Assembly (NCBI RefSeq): GCF_009189165.1
Contig: NZ_CP045118.1
Location: forward strand, 5,580,001-5,644,000
Source: Pseudomonas sp. SCB32
GTDB lineage: Bacteria; Pseudomonadota; Gammaproteobacteria; Pseudomonadales; Pseudomonadaceae
DNA: 64,000 nucleotides
Reading direction: 5' to 3'
Shown here: one piece after another, positions 34,780 through 42,283 of the stretch
Position numbering within the stretch: the stretch's first letter is position 1
How the letters are laid out: every line of letters begins with the position of its first letter
Program-made: the position numbers and the translations under genes
The notes under the pieces: generated by a model
Databases searched by the model: none
What the model saw: the letters and a program-made list of their open reading frames with translations, nothing else
Told to the model about the DNA's origin: nothing

Positions 34780-35585
34780 CAGAGCAGGTCCCCATAACGT
34801 TGCTTGCGGTCGTAAAGCTTGGCTGCCTTGCGTTCCAGCCAGGCAAGCAGCGCTGCTTCGTCGCGCAGGATGTCGCGCAGCGCCTTGCCAAAGTAACCCC
34901 GCAGGAAGCGCAGCTTGTCGCGACGTGTCAGGCCGATGTCCAGCGCGGAGAAATACAACGCCGCCAGATCCTTGTTGCGCCAGCGGCACGGCGTCGCGGC
35001 GCGGGTCTGGGCGCGGTGCAGGTCGATCACCGACAGGCGCAGGTCGTCGGCGCTGATCGGGCGATCGGTGTGCAGCAGGAAATGGCAGATGTAGCAATCG
35101 CGGTGGTTCACCCCGGCGCGGTGCATGGTGCCGACCATCTTCGCCACTTCAGCGATCAGCGCGCGCTTCAGGCGCGGCGCAGGCGGCTGCTGCAACCAGT
35201 CGAGGGAGAAAACTTCCAGGTCGGTGGTCGGCGCCAGCTCCTCGGTGATGATGAAGGAGTGCTGCGCGGCCGGATTGCCGCCACGCTCGCCATAGGCCAC
35301 CGCAGTCATGGTCGCGACACCGGCCTGGTGCAGGCGCTCCAGGGCACGCTGCTCCTGGCCCGCGCCGAGCACGGGAAGCTTGACGCTGAACAGGTTCTTG
35401 ACGATCTCGCCCCAGCCGATGCCGCGGTGGATCTTCACGAAATAGCCGCGCCCGTCGACTTCGGTGCGCAGCGTGCGGCGGCCTTCCAGTTCACGGTAGA
35501 CCTTGCCTTGCAGGCGCTCGACCTCGACGAAGGGGTCCTTGCCCGCCCACAGGCGCTTGAAGGGTTCTTGCAGTTCGAGCTTCAT
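34779..35585 (-). CDS. waaP: LPS core heptose(I) kinase WaaP
   Basis: 268 residues. It phosphorylates O-4 of the first heptose of the inner core, an essential step in P. aeruginosa. The kinase residues are clear: K51 in YFVKIHRG, catalytic D163 in the family motif NHRDCYICHFL and the metal-binding Asp of LSVIDLHRAQTR. D163 matches the catalytic residue reported for the PAO1 enzyme. Both ends overlap neighbours by 4 nt (waaG upstream, 77-aa ORF downstream). Confidence 0.97.
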   Translation of the reverse strand: MKLELQEPFKRLWAGKDPFVEVERLQGKVYRELEGRRTLRTEVDGRGYFVKIHRGIGWGEIVKNLFSVKLPVLGAGQEQRALERLHQAGVATMTAVAYGERGGNPAAQHSFIITEELAPTTDLEVFSLDWLQQPPAPRLKRALIAEVAKMVGTMHRAGVNHRDCYICHFLLHTDRPISADDLRLSVIDLHRAQTRAATPCRWRNKDLAALYFSALDIGLTRRDKLRFLRGYFGKALRDILRDEAALLAWLERKAAKLYDRKQRYGDLL

Positions 35586-36703
35586 GCACGCTCCCGCAGA
35601 ATCAGGTCGGCAGCGTGCTGGGGCATGCTGTAGAGATCGGCGGTTTCGGCGAAGGCCAGGCCATTGCGCGACCACTCGGCGCGCGCGGCGTTGTCTTCCA
35701 GCATGTCCTTGAGCATGGCGTTGAAGCGTTCCTGCTCGAAGGGCGACGCCACCACCCGACCGGCGTTGGCCTCGTCGATGTAGTGGGCATAGCCGCAGAC
35801 ATCGGTGACCAGCACCGGCAGCCCCGCCACCACCGCCTCCAGCAGCACGGTGCCGGTGTTTTCGTTGTAGGCCGGATGGATCAGCAGGTCGGCGCCGAGC
35901 AGGAAGCGCGGAATGTCACTGCGGCCCTTGAGAATCTGCACGTTATCCGACAACCCGAGCGCCTTGACCTGCAGCTGGAACGGCTTGGGATCATCCTGGC
36001 CGATGGCGATCAGCCGGGTGCGCTTGCGCAACGAGCGCGGCAGCGCGGCCAGCGCCTTGAGGCTGCGGTCCAGCCCCTTGGTCTTGAAGCCGGAACCGAT
36101 TTGCGCCAGAAGCAGCTCGTCATCCGCCAGCTTGAACTCACGGCGGAAGTCGGCACGAATCTCGGCAGCATTGGCCGGCGCGCGGCGGTCCAGGGCGATG
36201 CCCGGCGGCAGCAGGTGGAAGCGCTCCGCCGGGGTGCCGTAATGCTTGACGAACAGCGGTTGCTGCACCTCGGAGATCATCAGGATCTCGGTCTTCGACT
36301 GCGGCGAGAACACCGAGCGCTCGTAGTCGGCGAAATGCTTGTAGCGGCCAAAGCGGCGGTAGAGCGGGTTGCGCAGGGTCTGCGCCTTGTCCTCGAAACA
36401 GCCGTCGGCGGCATAATAGAGGTCCAGGCCCGGCATCTTGTTGAAGCCGATGATCCGGTCCACCGGCGAGCGCGCGAGATCGGCAGCCAGCCAGGCGCTG
36501 AACTTCGCGTTGCGGCGATGGTTGAACAGCGCCTTCACCGGCGCCACGCGCACGTCGAAACCAGGCGGCACTTCGCCTTCCCAGATCGGCGTATAGACGC
36601 GGATGGCATGACCGCGCTGCTGGCACTCCAGGGCGATACGCATGAAGTCGCGCTGCAGCCCGCCGAACGGGAAGTACTTGTAGAGGACGAAAGCGAGGGT
36701 CAT
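35582..36703 (-). CDS. waaG: LPS core glycosyltransferase WaaG
   Basis: 373-residue GT4 enzyme (UDP-sugar:HepII transferase). N-terminal GT-B site YKYFPFGGLQRDFMRIALEC, membrane-associated basic segment KALFNHRRNAKFSAW, C-terminal GSGFKTKGLDRSLKAL and HPAYNENTGTVLLEAVVAG with the EX7E donor motif. ATG at 36703 overlaps the waaC stop and its stop overlaps waaP (both ATGA). Confidence 0.96.
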   Translation of the reverse strand: MTLAFVLYKYFPFGGLQRDFMRIALECQQRGHAIRVYTPIWEGEVPPGFDVRVAPVKALFNHRRNAKFSAWLAADLARSPVDRIIGFNKMPGLDLYYAADGCFEDKAQTLRNPLYRRFGRYKHFADYERSVFSPQSKTEILMISEVQQPLFVKHYGTPAERFHLLPPGIALDRRAPANAAEIRADFRREFKLADDELLLAQIGSGFKTKGLDRSLKALAALPRSLRKRTRLIAIGQDDPKPFQLQVKALGLSDNVQILKGRSDIPRFLLGADLLIHPAYNENTGTVLLEAVVAGLPVLVTDVCGYAHYIDEANAGRVVASPFEQERFNAMLKDMLEDNAARAEWSRNGLAFAETADLYSMPQHAADLILRERA

Positions 36704-37770
36704 CGAAGCGTCTCCGGAGCCAGCAGCAGAGCCTCCAGTTGGGTCGCCACGCGCTGCGGGTTCAGGCGCGTGAAGCACAGGGGCTGTTCTTGCCGCAGGT
36801 CGAACTGGCGCTTGTCTTCGGCCGTCGGCTGGTAGGTACAGGTCTTCTGCAAACAGGGCGCGCAGGGCCAGTCGCTGGCCAGGTGCACCTGCGAGCGTCC
36901 GTAGGCGCCGGTCAGGCCCGGGTTGGTCGGACCGAACAGCGAGAGAGTCGGCACATCCAGCGCGGCCGCCAGATGGCCGAGCCCGGTATCGACCGCCACG
37001 CAGGCGGAAGCGCCAGCCAGCACCTTGGCCATGCCCGCGAGGGACAATCTGGGGAGTACCGAGGCATTTTCCAAGCCCTGGGCCAGCCGCTCGGCGCGCT
37101 CACGCTCGGCGTCGTTGCCCCAGGGCAGGCGCACCGACCAGCCACGCTCGCCCATGCGCTCGACCAGCTCGCGCCAGTAGGCCTCGGGCCAGTGCTTGGT
37201 CACCCAGGTGGTGCCATGCAGGAACACCAGGTACGGACCACCTTCCACTGAGTCCAGCAGGCGGCTGCGGTCCAGGCCGTAGTCGCCGGTGCCGGCGGGC
37301 AACGGGTAATCCAGCGCCTGGGCGAACAGCTGGCGCACGCGCTCGACGGCGTGCTGCTCCCAGGCGACCGGATAGGTGCGGCGGTAGAAGCGGCTGGCGG
37401 ACGGCTCGCGGGCGGACTCGCGGCTCAACCCGGCAACCGGGGTGCGGTGGCGTACGTAACGGGTTAGCCAGGCGCTCTTGAGCAGGCCTTGGGCGTCGAT
37501 CACCAGGTCGTAGTCGACTTCCTTCAGGCGCCGCTTGAGGCGGCTCCACTCGCCGTTCTTGAATGTCTGCCAGAGATTCTTGCGCCAGCGGCGGATCGCC
37601 ACCGGGATGACCTGAGCCACCGCCGGGTGCCAGGCGGGAATCTCGGCGAAACCTTCCTCGACCACCCAGTCGAACTGGATGCCGGGAATGGCGCGGGCGG
37701 CGTCGGTGAGCGCCGGCAGGGTATGGATGACGTCGCCCAGGGACGACGTCTTGATCAGCAACACCCTCAT
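36700..37770 (-). CDS. waaC: LPS heptosyltransferase I WaaC
   Basis: 356-residue GT9 enzyme that adds the first heptose to Kdo. Family features: RVLLIKTSSLGDVIHTLPAL at the N-terminus, YLVFLHGTTWVTKHWPEAYW in the donor domain and VAVDTGLGHLAAALDVPTL with SLFGPTNPGLTG for ADP-heptose binding. Coupled by 4-nt overlaps with waaF and waaG. Confidence 0.97.
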   Translation of the reverse strand: MRVLLIKTSSLGDVIHTLPALTDAARAIPGIQFDWVVEEGFAEIPAWHPAVAQVIPVAIRRWRKNLWQTFKNGEWSRLKRRLKEVDYDLVIDAQGLLKSAWLTRYVRHRTPVAGLSRESAREPSASRFYRRTYPVAWEQHAVERVRQLFAQALDYPLPAGTGDYGLDRSRLLDSVEGGPYLVFLHGTTWVTKHWPEAYWRELVERMGERGWSVRLPWGNDAERERAERLAQGLENASVLPRLSLAGMAKVLAGASACVAVDTGLGHLAAALDVPTLSLFGPTNPGLTGAYGRSQVHLASDWPCAPCLQKTCTYQPTAEDKRQFDLRQEQPLCFTRLNPQRVATQLEALLLAPETLR

Positions 37771-38810
37771 TCAGCGCTTTCCACATCCACCGGGTCGCCG
37801 ACCAGACGGTCCAGCGCTTCGAGCACCGGACTCGGCTTGAGTTCGCGCAGGCAGTTGTAGTGGCCGAAGCGGCACACGCGGTCGAAGCAGGGGCTGCAGT
37901 CCAGGCCCAGGCGGACGATTTCCACGTGCTCGGCCAGCGGCGGGGTGAATTGCGGCGAGGTGGAGCCGTAGACCGCCACCAGCGGGCGGTTCAGGGCAGC
38001 GGCCACGTGCATCAGGCCGGAATCGTTGGTCACCACGGCGCCAGCGCAGGACATCAGGTCGATGGCTTCGGCCAGGGCGGTCTCGCCGGCCAGGTTCACC
38101 GACTCCTCGCGCAGACCGGGGATCAGCCGCGAGCGGATGTCCTCGCCACCGGGGTGGTCGTTCTTCGAGCCGAAGATCCACACCTGCCAGCCGGCGCGGA
38201 TCTTGGCTTCCGCAACCTTGGCGTAGTACTCCGCCGGCCAGCGCTTGGCCTCGCCGAACTCGGCGCCGGGGCACAGGGCGAGCACCGGGCGATCCAGGCT
38301 CAGGCCGAACTTGGCCAGGGCGGCATCGCGGCTCTGCGGCTCGATGGACAGGCGCGGCTGTGGATAGGGTTGCGCAAGCTCGGCGTCCGGCTCGTAGGCC
38401 AGGGCCATGAAGCGCTCGATCATCAGCGGATAGCGCTCTTTATCCAGCGCACGGATGTCGTTGAGCAGGCCGTAGCGCATCTCGCCCTTCCAGCCGGTGC
38501 GCTTGGGGATGCCGGCGAAGTACGGCACCAGCGCCGACTTGAGCGAGTTCGGCAGCAGGATGGCCTGGTCGTATTGGCCCTTGAGGGATTTGCCGATGCG
38601 CCGGCGCGCGGCGATATCCAGCACGCCGTGGCCGAGCGGGAAGCTCAGGGCCTGGCGCACTTGCGGCATGCGCTCGAGGATCGGCCGGCTCCAGTCGGGC
38701 GCCAGCACGTCGATCTCACAGTCGGGATGGCGCTGCTTCAGGCAGTGGAACAGCGTCTGCGCCATCACCATGTCGCCCACCCAGGAGGGGCCTACGATCA
38801 GAATTCTCAT
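37767..38810 (-). CDS. waaF: LPS heptosyltransferase II WaaF
   Basis: 347-residue GT9 enzyme adding the second heptose. MRILIVGPSWVGDMVMAQTL at the start, ALCPGAEFGEAKRWPAEYYA, VTNDSGLMHVAAALNRPLVA and the Cys-rich CSPCFDRVCRFGHYNCL tail typical of WaaF. ATG at 38810 is chosen over an upstream in-frame start; its Shine-Dalgarno (TGGAAAA) is weak. First gene of the eleven-gene core cluster. Confidence 0.96.
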   Translation of the reverse strand: MRILIVGPSWVGDMVMAQTLFHCLKQRHPDCEIDVLAPDWSRPILERMPQVRQALSFPLGHGVLDIAARRRIGKSLKGQYDQAILLPNSLKSALVPYFAGIPKRTGWKGEMRYGLLNDIRALDKERYPLMIERFMALAYEPDAELAQPYPQPRLSIEPQSRDAALAKFGLSLDRPVLALCPGAEFGEAKRWPAEYYAKVAEAKIRAGWQVWIFGSKNDHPGGEDIRSRLIPGLREESVNLAGETALAEAIDLMSCAGAVVTNDSGLMHVAAALNRPLVAVYGSTSPQFTPPLAEHVEIVRLGLDCSPCFDRVCRFGHYNCLRELKPSPVLEALDRLVGDPVDVESAE

Positions 38811-38829
38811 GCGTTTTCCAGAAACGACC

Positions 38830-38849
38830 GGGGAGGCTCTCGCCTCCCC
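38830..38849 (-). terminator. Hairpin between glnE and waaF
   Basis: GGGGAGGC-TCTC-GCCTCCCC, an 8-bp perfect stem 19 nt upstream of the waaF start. On the minus strand it is followed by GGTCGTTTCTGG, a poor T-run, so it may be a weak terminator for transcripts arriving from glnE or a leader hairpin of waaF. The 283-bp gap 38811-39093 holds nothing else I can call; in PAO1 ilvE is located here. Confidence 0.5.
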
Positions 38850-39093
38850 GTACTCCATTCTTCCGGCCGCGCGGCGCAGGCCTTTACGGTCGGGTGCCGA
38901 GCATCGAATGCCCGCAGTCTAGCCCAGCCGGCGCGCCGGCCGGGCGGATTTCGTCACTCCCTGTGACCTGGCGCAGCGCCAGCAGTGGCCAGTCCTGTTC
39001 AGGTTCCTGCCCCCGTCGACAACCCCGACGACCTGGCCGGCCATCGCCATTCTTGCCAGCTGGTCAGGGGAGTTCGCGGGGAAGCCGGGGGAC

Positions 39094-42039
39094 TCAGGTC
39101 AGCTCGAAGGCCTTCCACATCGTCATCACCATGCGGCGTTCCGCATGGAAGTGGTCGCCGCTCACGACGCCCGGCTGCTTCTGCAGGGACAGCCGATGGG
39201 CCGCCGCGCGGTAGGCCCGGTAGGCATCCTGCAAGCGAAGGACATCTTCACCGGACATCAGGCCGACCCGCTCCAGGCCATCCAGAATGCGGATGTTGTC
39301 GGTGAACTCCAGCAGCTCCGGGTGCTGCCACGACCAGGCCAGGGCTGCGTATTGCACCATAAATTCGATATCGACGATACCACCGGCATCCTGCTTGAGA
39401 TCGAACGGCGCCGCGGCTTCGAAGGCATTTTTTGCGGTGCCGGCGGCCGTGCCGGGGGTCCCCAGGTTGTCGCGCATCTTGGCGCGCATCTCACTGACTT
39501 CCTTGCGCAACTCGGCCAGGTCGCGCTGCTGGCCCAGCACCTTCGCTCGGATCGCCTCAAAGGCGCCGGCCACGCGCTTGCAACCGGCCAGCACGCGGGC
39601 GCGCACCAGCGCCTGGTGCTCCCAGGTCCAGGCCTCGCCCAGCTGGTAGGCCTCGAAGGCGCGCAGCGAGCTGACCAGCAGGCCCGATGCACCGCTGGGG
39701 CGCAGCCGCATATCTACCTCATAAAGAGTGCCGGACGGCGTCTGCGCGGTGAGGAAGTGGATGATCTTCTGCCCCAGGCGGGTGAAGAACTGCGCGCCGT
39801 CGATGGGCTTGGCGCCGTCGGTCTCGCTCTGCGGGTCGCCGTCGTGGATGAACACCAGGTCCAGGTCCGAACCATGCCCCAGCTCCAGCCCGCCGGACTT
39901 GCCATAGCCGATGATGATGAAGTCCGGATCGCAGGGCGTGCCGTCGGCGCGGGTCGGCCGGCCGTGGCGCTGCACCAGCTGGTCCCAGGCCAGCGCCAGC
40001 ACCTGTTCGAGGATCGCCTCGGCCAGCCAGGTCAGGTAGTCGCTGACCTTCATCAGCGGCAGGGTGCCGGCGATCTCCGAAGCCACCACGCGCAGGGCGT
40101 GGGCCAGCTTGAAGTGGCGCAGAGTCTCCATCTGCTGCTCGAGGTCGTCCTCGGGGATACGCATCAACCGCTCGCGCAGCTCGGCGCCCAGTTCCGCAGC
40201 TTGCGGCGGACGGAACAGGCGGCCTTCATTCAACAGCTCGTCGAGCAGGATCGGGAAGCGCACGATCTGTTCAGCCACCATCGGGCTGGCCGCGCAAAGC
40301 GTCAGCAGTCGCTCCAGTGCGCCGGGATTCTCGGTGAGCAGCACCAGATAGGCCGAACGCCGCGCCACCGCTTCGATCAGCGGCAGCACGCGCTCCAGCA
40401 GCACATCCGCCGGCCCGCGCTCGGCAATCATGTTCAACAGGCGCGGCATGAAGGCGTCCAGCCGCTCCCGGCCCAGGCGCTGCATCGCGCGCACCTGCGG
40501 GCCATTGCGCAGGTCGGTCAGGCGCTTCCAGGCCGCCGCCGGCTGGGCGAACCCGGCATCGGCGAACTGCCGGCAGGCGGACTCCTCGTCCACCGCCTCT
40601 TCCCACAACGGAATCCACTCGCCACCGATGGTGGTGTCGACCTTGCCGTCCTCGTCTTCATCCGGATCAGCGATGACCTGGTGGAAATGCCAGTCGATAC
40701 GCTCGCGCCAGTGATTTATGGCGTCATGGAAGGCCGACCAGTTGGCGAAGCCCATGATGAAGGCAACGCGGATACGCTCCAGCTCATCCTCGGGCAGCAT
40801 CTGCGTCTGCCGGTCGGCGATGGCCTGCAGGGCGTGCTCGGCGTAGCGCAGGAACTCGTAGCCCTCGCGCAGCTCGGCGACCACCGGCCCCGGCAGGTAG
40901 CCCTGCCCTTCGAGAATCGCCAGCACCCGCAGCAGCGGCCGCTGTTGCAGGCTGAGGTCGCGACCGCCGTGGATCAGCTGGAAGGCCTGGGCGATGAACT
41001 CCACCTCGCGGATGCCACCGGCACCCAGCTTGATGTTCTCGCTCATGCCCTTGCGCCGGACCTCCTGCTGGATCAGCTGCTTCATGGTGCGCAGCGCCTC
41101 GATGGCGGAGAAGTCCAGGTAGCGGCGGTAGACGAACGGCCGCAGCATCTCCAGCAGGCGCTGGCCGGCATCCTGGTCGCCGCCAACCACCCGCGCCTTG
41201 ATCATCGCGTAGCGTTCCCAGTCACGGCCCTGGTCCTGGTAGTACTGCTCCAGCGCGGCGAAGCTGTAGACCAGCGGGCCGCTGGAACCATAAGGACGCA
41301 GGCGCATGTCGACGCGGAAGGCGAAGCCCTCGACGGTGATGGCGTCCAGCGCCTTGATCAGCTTCTGCCCCAGGCGGGTGAAGAACTCCTGGTTGTCCAG
41401 CGCGCGCTTGGCGCCCTGGGTCTCGCCGCCCTCGGGGTAGCCGAAGATCAGGTCGATGTCCGACGAGAGGTTCAGCTCGCCCGCCCCCAGCTTGCCCATG
41501 CCCAGCACGATCAGCTGCTGCGGCAGTCCGGAGCGGTTGCCGATGGGCGTGCCGAACTGCTGGCAGTGGCGGACGTACAGCCATTGATAGGCCTGGTCGA
41601 TACAGGCATCGGCCAGGCCGGACAGGTCGCGGCAGGTGCCGGCGAGGTCGCTGCGACGGGTCAGGTCGCGCCAGATGATGCGCACCTGCTGGCGCCGACG
41701 GAATCGGCGCAGGCGGCGGCCCAGCTCGTCCTCATCGGCACACTCGTGCAGCAGCGCCTCCAGCTGGGCCTGCAACTCGCCCGGCTGCAGGCCACGTTCC
41801 AGTTCGCCGGACGCGGCGAGCTCCAATAGAAAGGCAGGATCGCGCTGCACCTGCTCGGCGACGAAATCGCTGCCGGCGGTCACGCGAGCGAAATCGGCAT
41901 GCCGCTCGTCGGGCCAGGCATCGAAGCTGGCGATCTGTTCGGGGGAAAGCTGGGAAACGGCGGAGCGGAAATTCTGCTCCGCCCGCTCGGCGAGGGGCTT
42001 CAGCGTGGCCGGCACAGCGGCCAGGGACGGCAGGCTCAT
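39094..42039 (-). CDS. glnE: Bifunctional glutamine synthetase adenylyltransferase/deadenylase GlnE
   Basis: 981 residues. It controls glutamine synthetase by adding or removing AMP. Two nucleotidyltransferase domains are evident: the N-terminal deadenylase site GMGKLGAGELNLSSDIDLIFGYPEGG-type motif (near residue 175) and the C-terminal adenylylase site GYGKSGGLELGHGSDLDLVF (near residue 690), both with the metal-binding DXD. The central regulatory PII-responsive region lies between. It is divergent from aceE with a 244-bp shared upstream region. Confidence 0.96.
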   Translation of the reverse strand: MSLPSLAAVPATLKPLAERAEQNFRSAVSQLSPEQIASFDAWPDERHADFARVTAGSDFVAEQVQRDPAFLLELAASGELERGLQPGELQAQLEALLHECADEDELGRRLRRFRRRQQVRIIWRDLTRRSDLAGTCRDLSGLADACIDQAYQWLYVRHCQQFGTPIGNRSGLPQQLIVLGMGKLGAGELNLSSDIDLIFGYPEGGETQGAKRALDNQEFFTRLGQKLIKALDAITVEGFAFRVDMRLRPYGSSGPLVYSFAALEQYYQDQGRDWERYAMIKARVVGGDQDAGQRLLEMLRPFVYRRYLDFSAIEALRTMKQLIQQEVRRKGMSENIKLGAGGIREVEFIAQAFQLIHGGRDLSLQQRPLLRVLAILEGQGYLPGPVVAELREGYEFLRYAEHALQAIADRQTQMLPEDELERIRVAFIMGFANWSAFHDAINHWRERIDWHFHQVIADPDEDEDGKVDTTIGGEWIPLWEEAVDEESACRQFADAGFAQPAAAWKRLTDLRNGPQVRAMQRLGRERLDAFMPRLLNMIAERGPADVLLERVLPLIEAVARRSAYLVLLTENPGALERLLTLCAASPMVAEQIVRFPILLDELLNEGRLFRPPQAAELGAELRERLMRIPEDDLEQQMETLRHFKLAHALRVVASEIAGTLPLMKVSDYLTWLAEAILEQVLALAWDQLVQRHGRPTRADGTPCDPDFIIIGYGKSGGLELGHGSDLDLVFIHDGDPQSETDGAKPIDGAQFFTRLGQKIIHFLTAQTPSGTLYEVDMRLRPSGASGLLVSSLRAFEAYQLGEAWTWEHQALVRARVLAGCKRVAGAFEAIRAKVLGQQRDLAELRKEVSEMRAKMRDNLGTPGTAAGTAKNAFEAAAPFDLKQDAGGIVDIEFMVQYAALAWSWQHPELLEFTDNIRILDGLERVGLMSGEDVLRLQDAYRAYRAAAHRLSLQKQPGVVSGDHFHAERRMVMTMWKAFELT

Positions 42040-42092
42040 GTTCTATCCTGAGGGGTCGGCGAGGCGCCGGCATTCCTGTCTTTTCGCGCCCC

Positions 42093-42108
42093 TGTAGTTT
42101 TACTACTA
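42093..42108. promoter_or_regulatory. Putative operator 1 in the glnE/aceE divergent region
   Basis: TGTAGTTTTACTACTA, arms TGTAGT/ACTACT with a TTT centre. The 14-mer TGTAGTTTTACTAC recurs in inverted orientation in operator 2, with centres about 52 bp apart. Confidence 0.5.
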
Positions 42109-42115
42109 ACTTTTT

Positions 42116-42139
42116 CTGGCGGAGGGATGTATCCGCCAG
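42116..42139. promoter_or_regulatory. Perfect dyad between the two glnE/aceE operators
   Basis: CTGGCGGA and TCCGCCAG form an 8-bp perfect stem with an 8-nt loop (GGGATGTA), centred between operators 1 and 2. It could be a third protein site or an RNA hairpin in a transcript from either gene. Confidence 0.45.
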
Positions 42140-42143
42140 CGAT

Positions 42144-42160
42144 TTGTAGTAAAACTACAA
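42144..42160. promoter_or_regulatory. Putative operator 2 in the glnE/aceE divergent region
   Basis: TTGTAGTAAAACTACAA: 7-bp perfect arms TTGTAGT/ACTACAA around AAA. Lies 124 nt upstream of aceE. Confidence 0.55.
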
Positions 42161-42283
42161 CCCGCCGGGCGCACCCCCGGTGTACTTCCAAGAATTCGCC
42201 GCGTCGCCCACGAGGCCGGCGCAGCTATCGGCAACGATCTACTGGCTTCCGATTCTGGAAGCCTTTCCGCCCTGGAGCAAGCC

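Noticed and set aside
34780..35097. Upstream extension of the 77-residue ORF inside waaP
   Set aside because: Pure shadow of the WaaP coding sequence; the coupled ATG at 34779 is the natural start.
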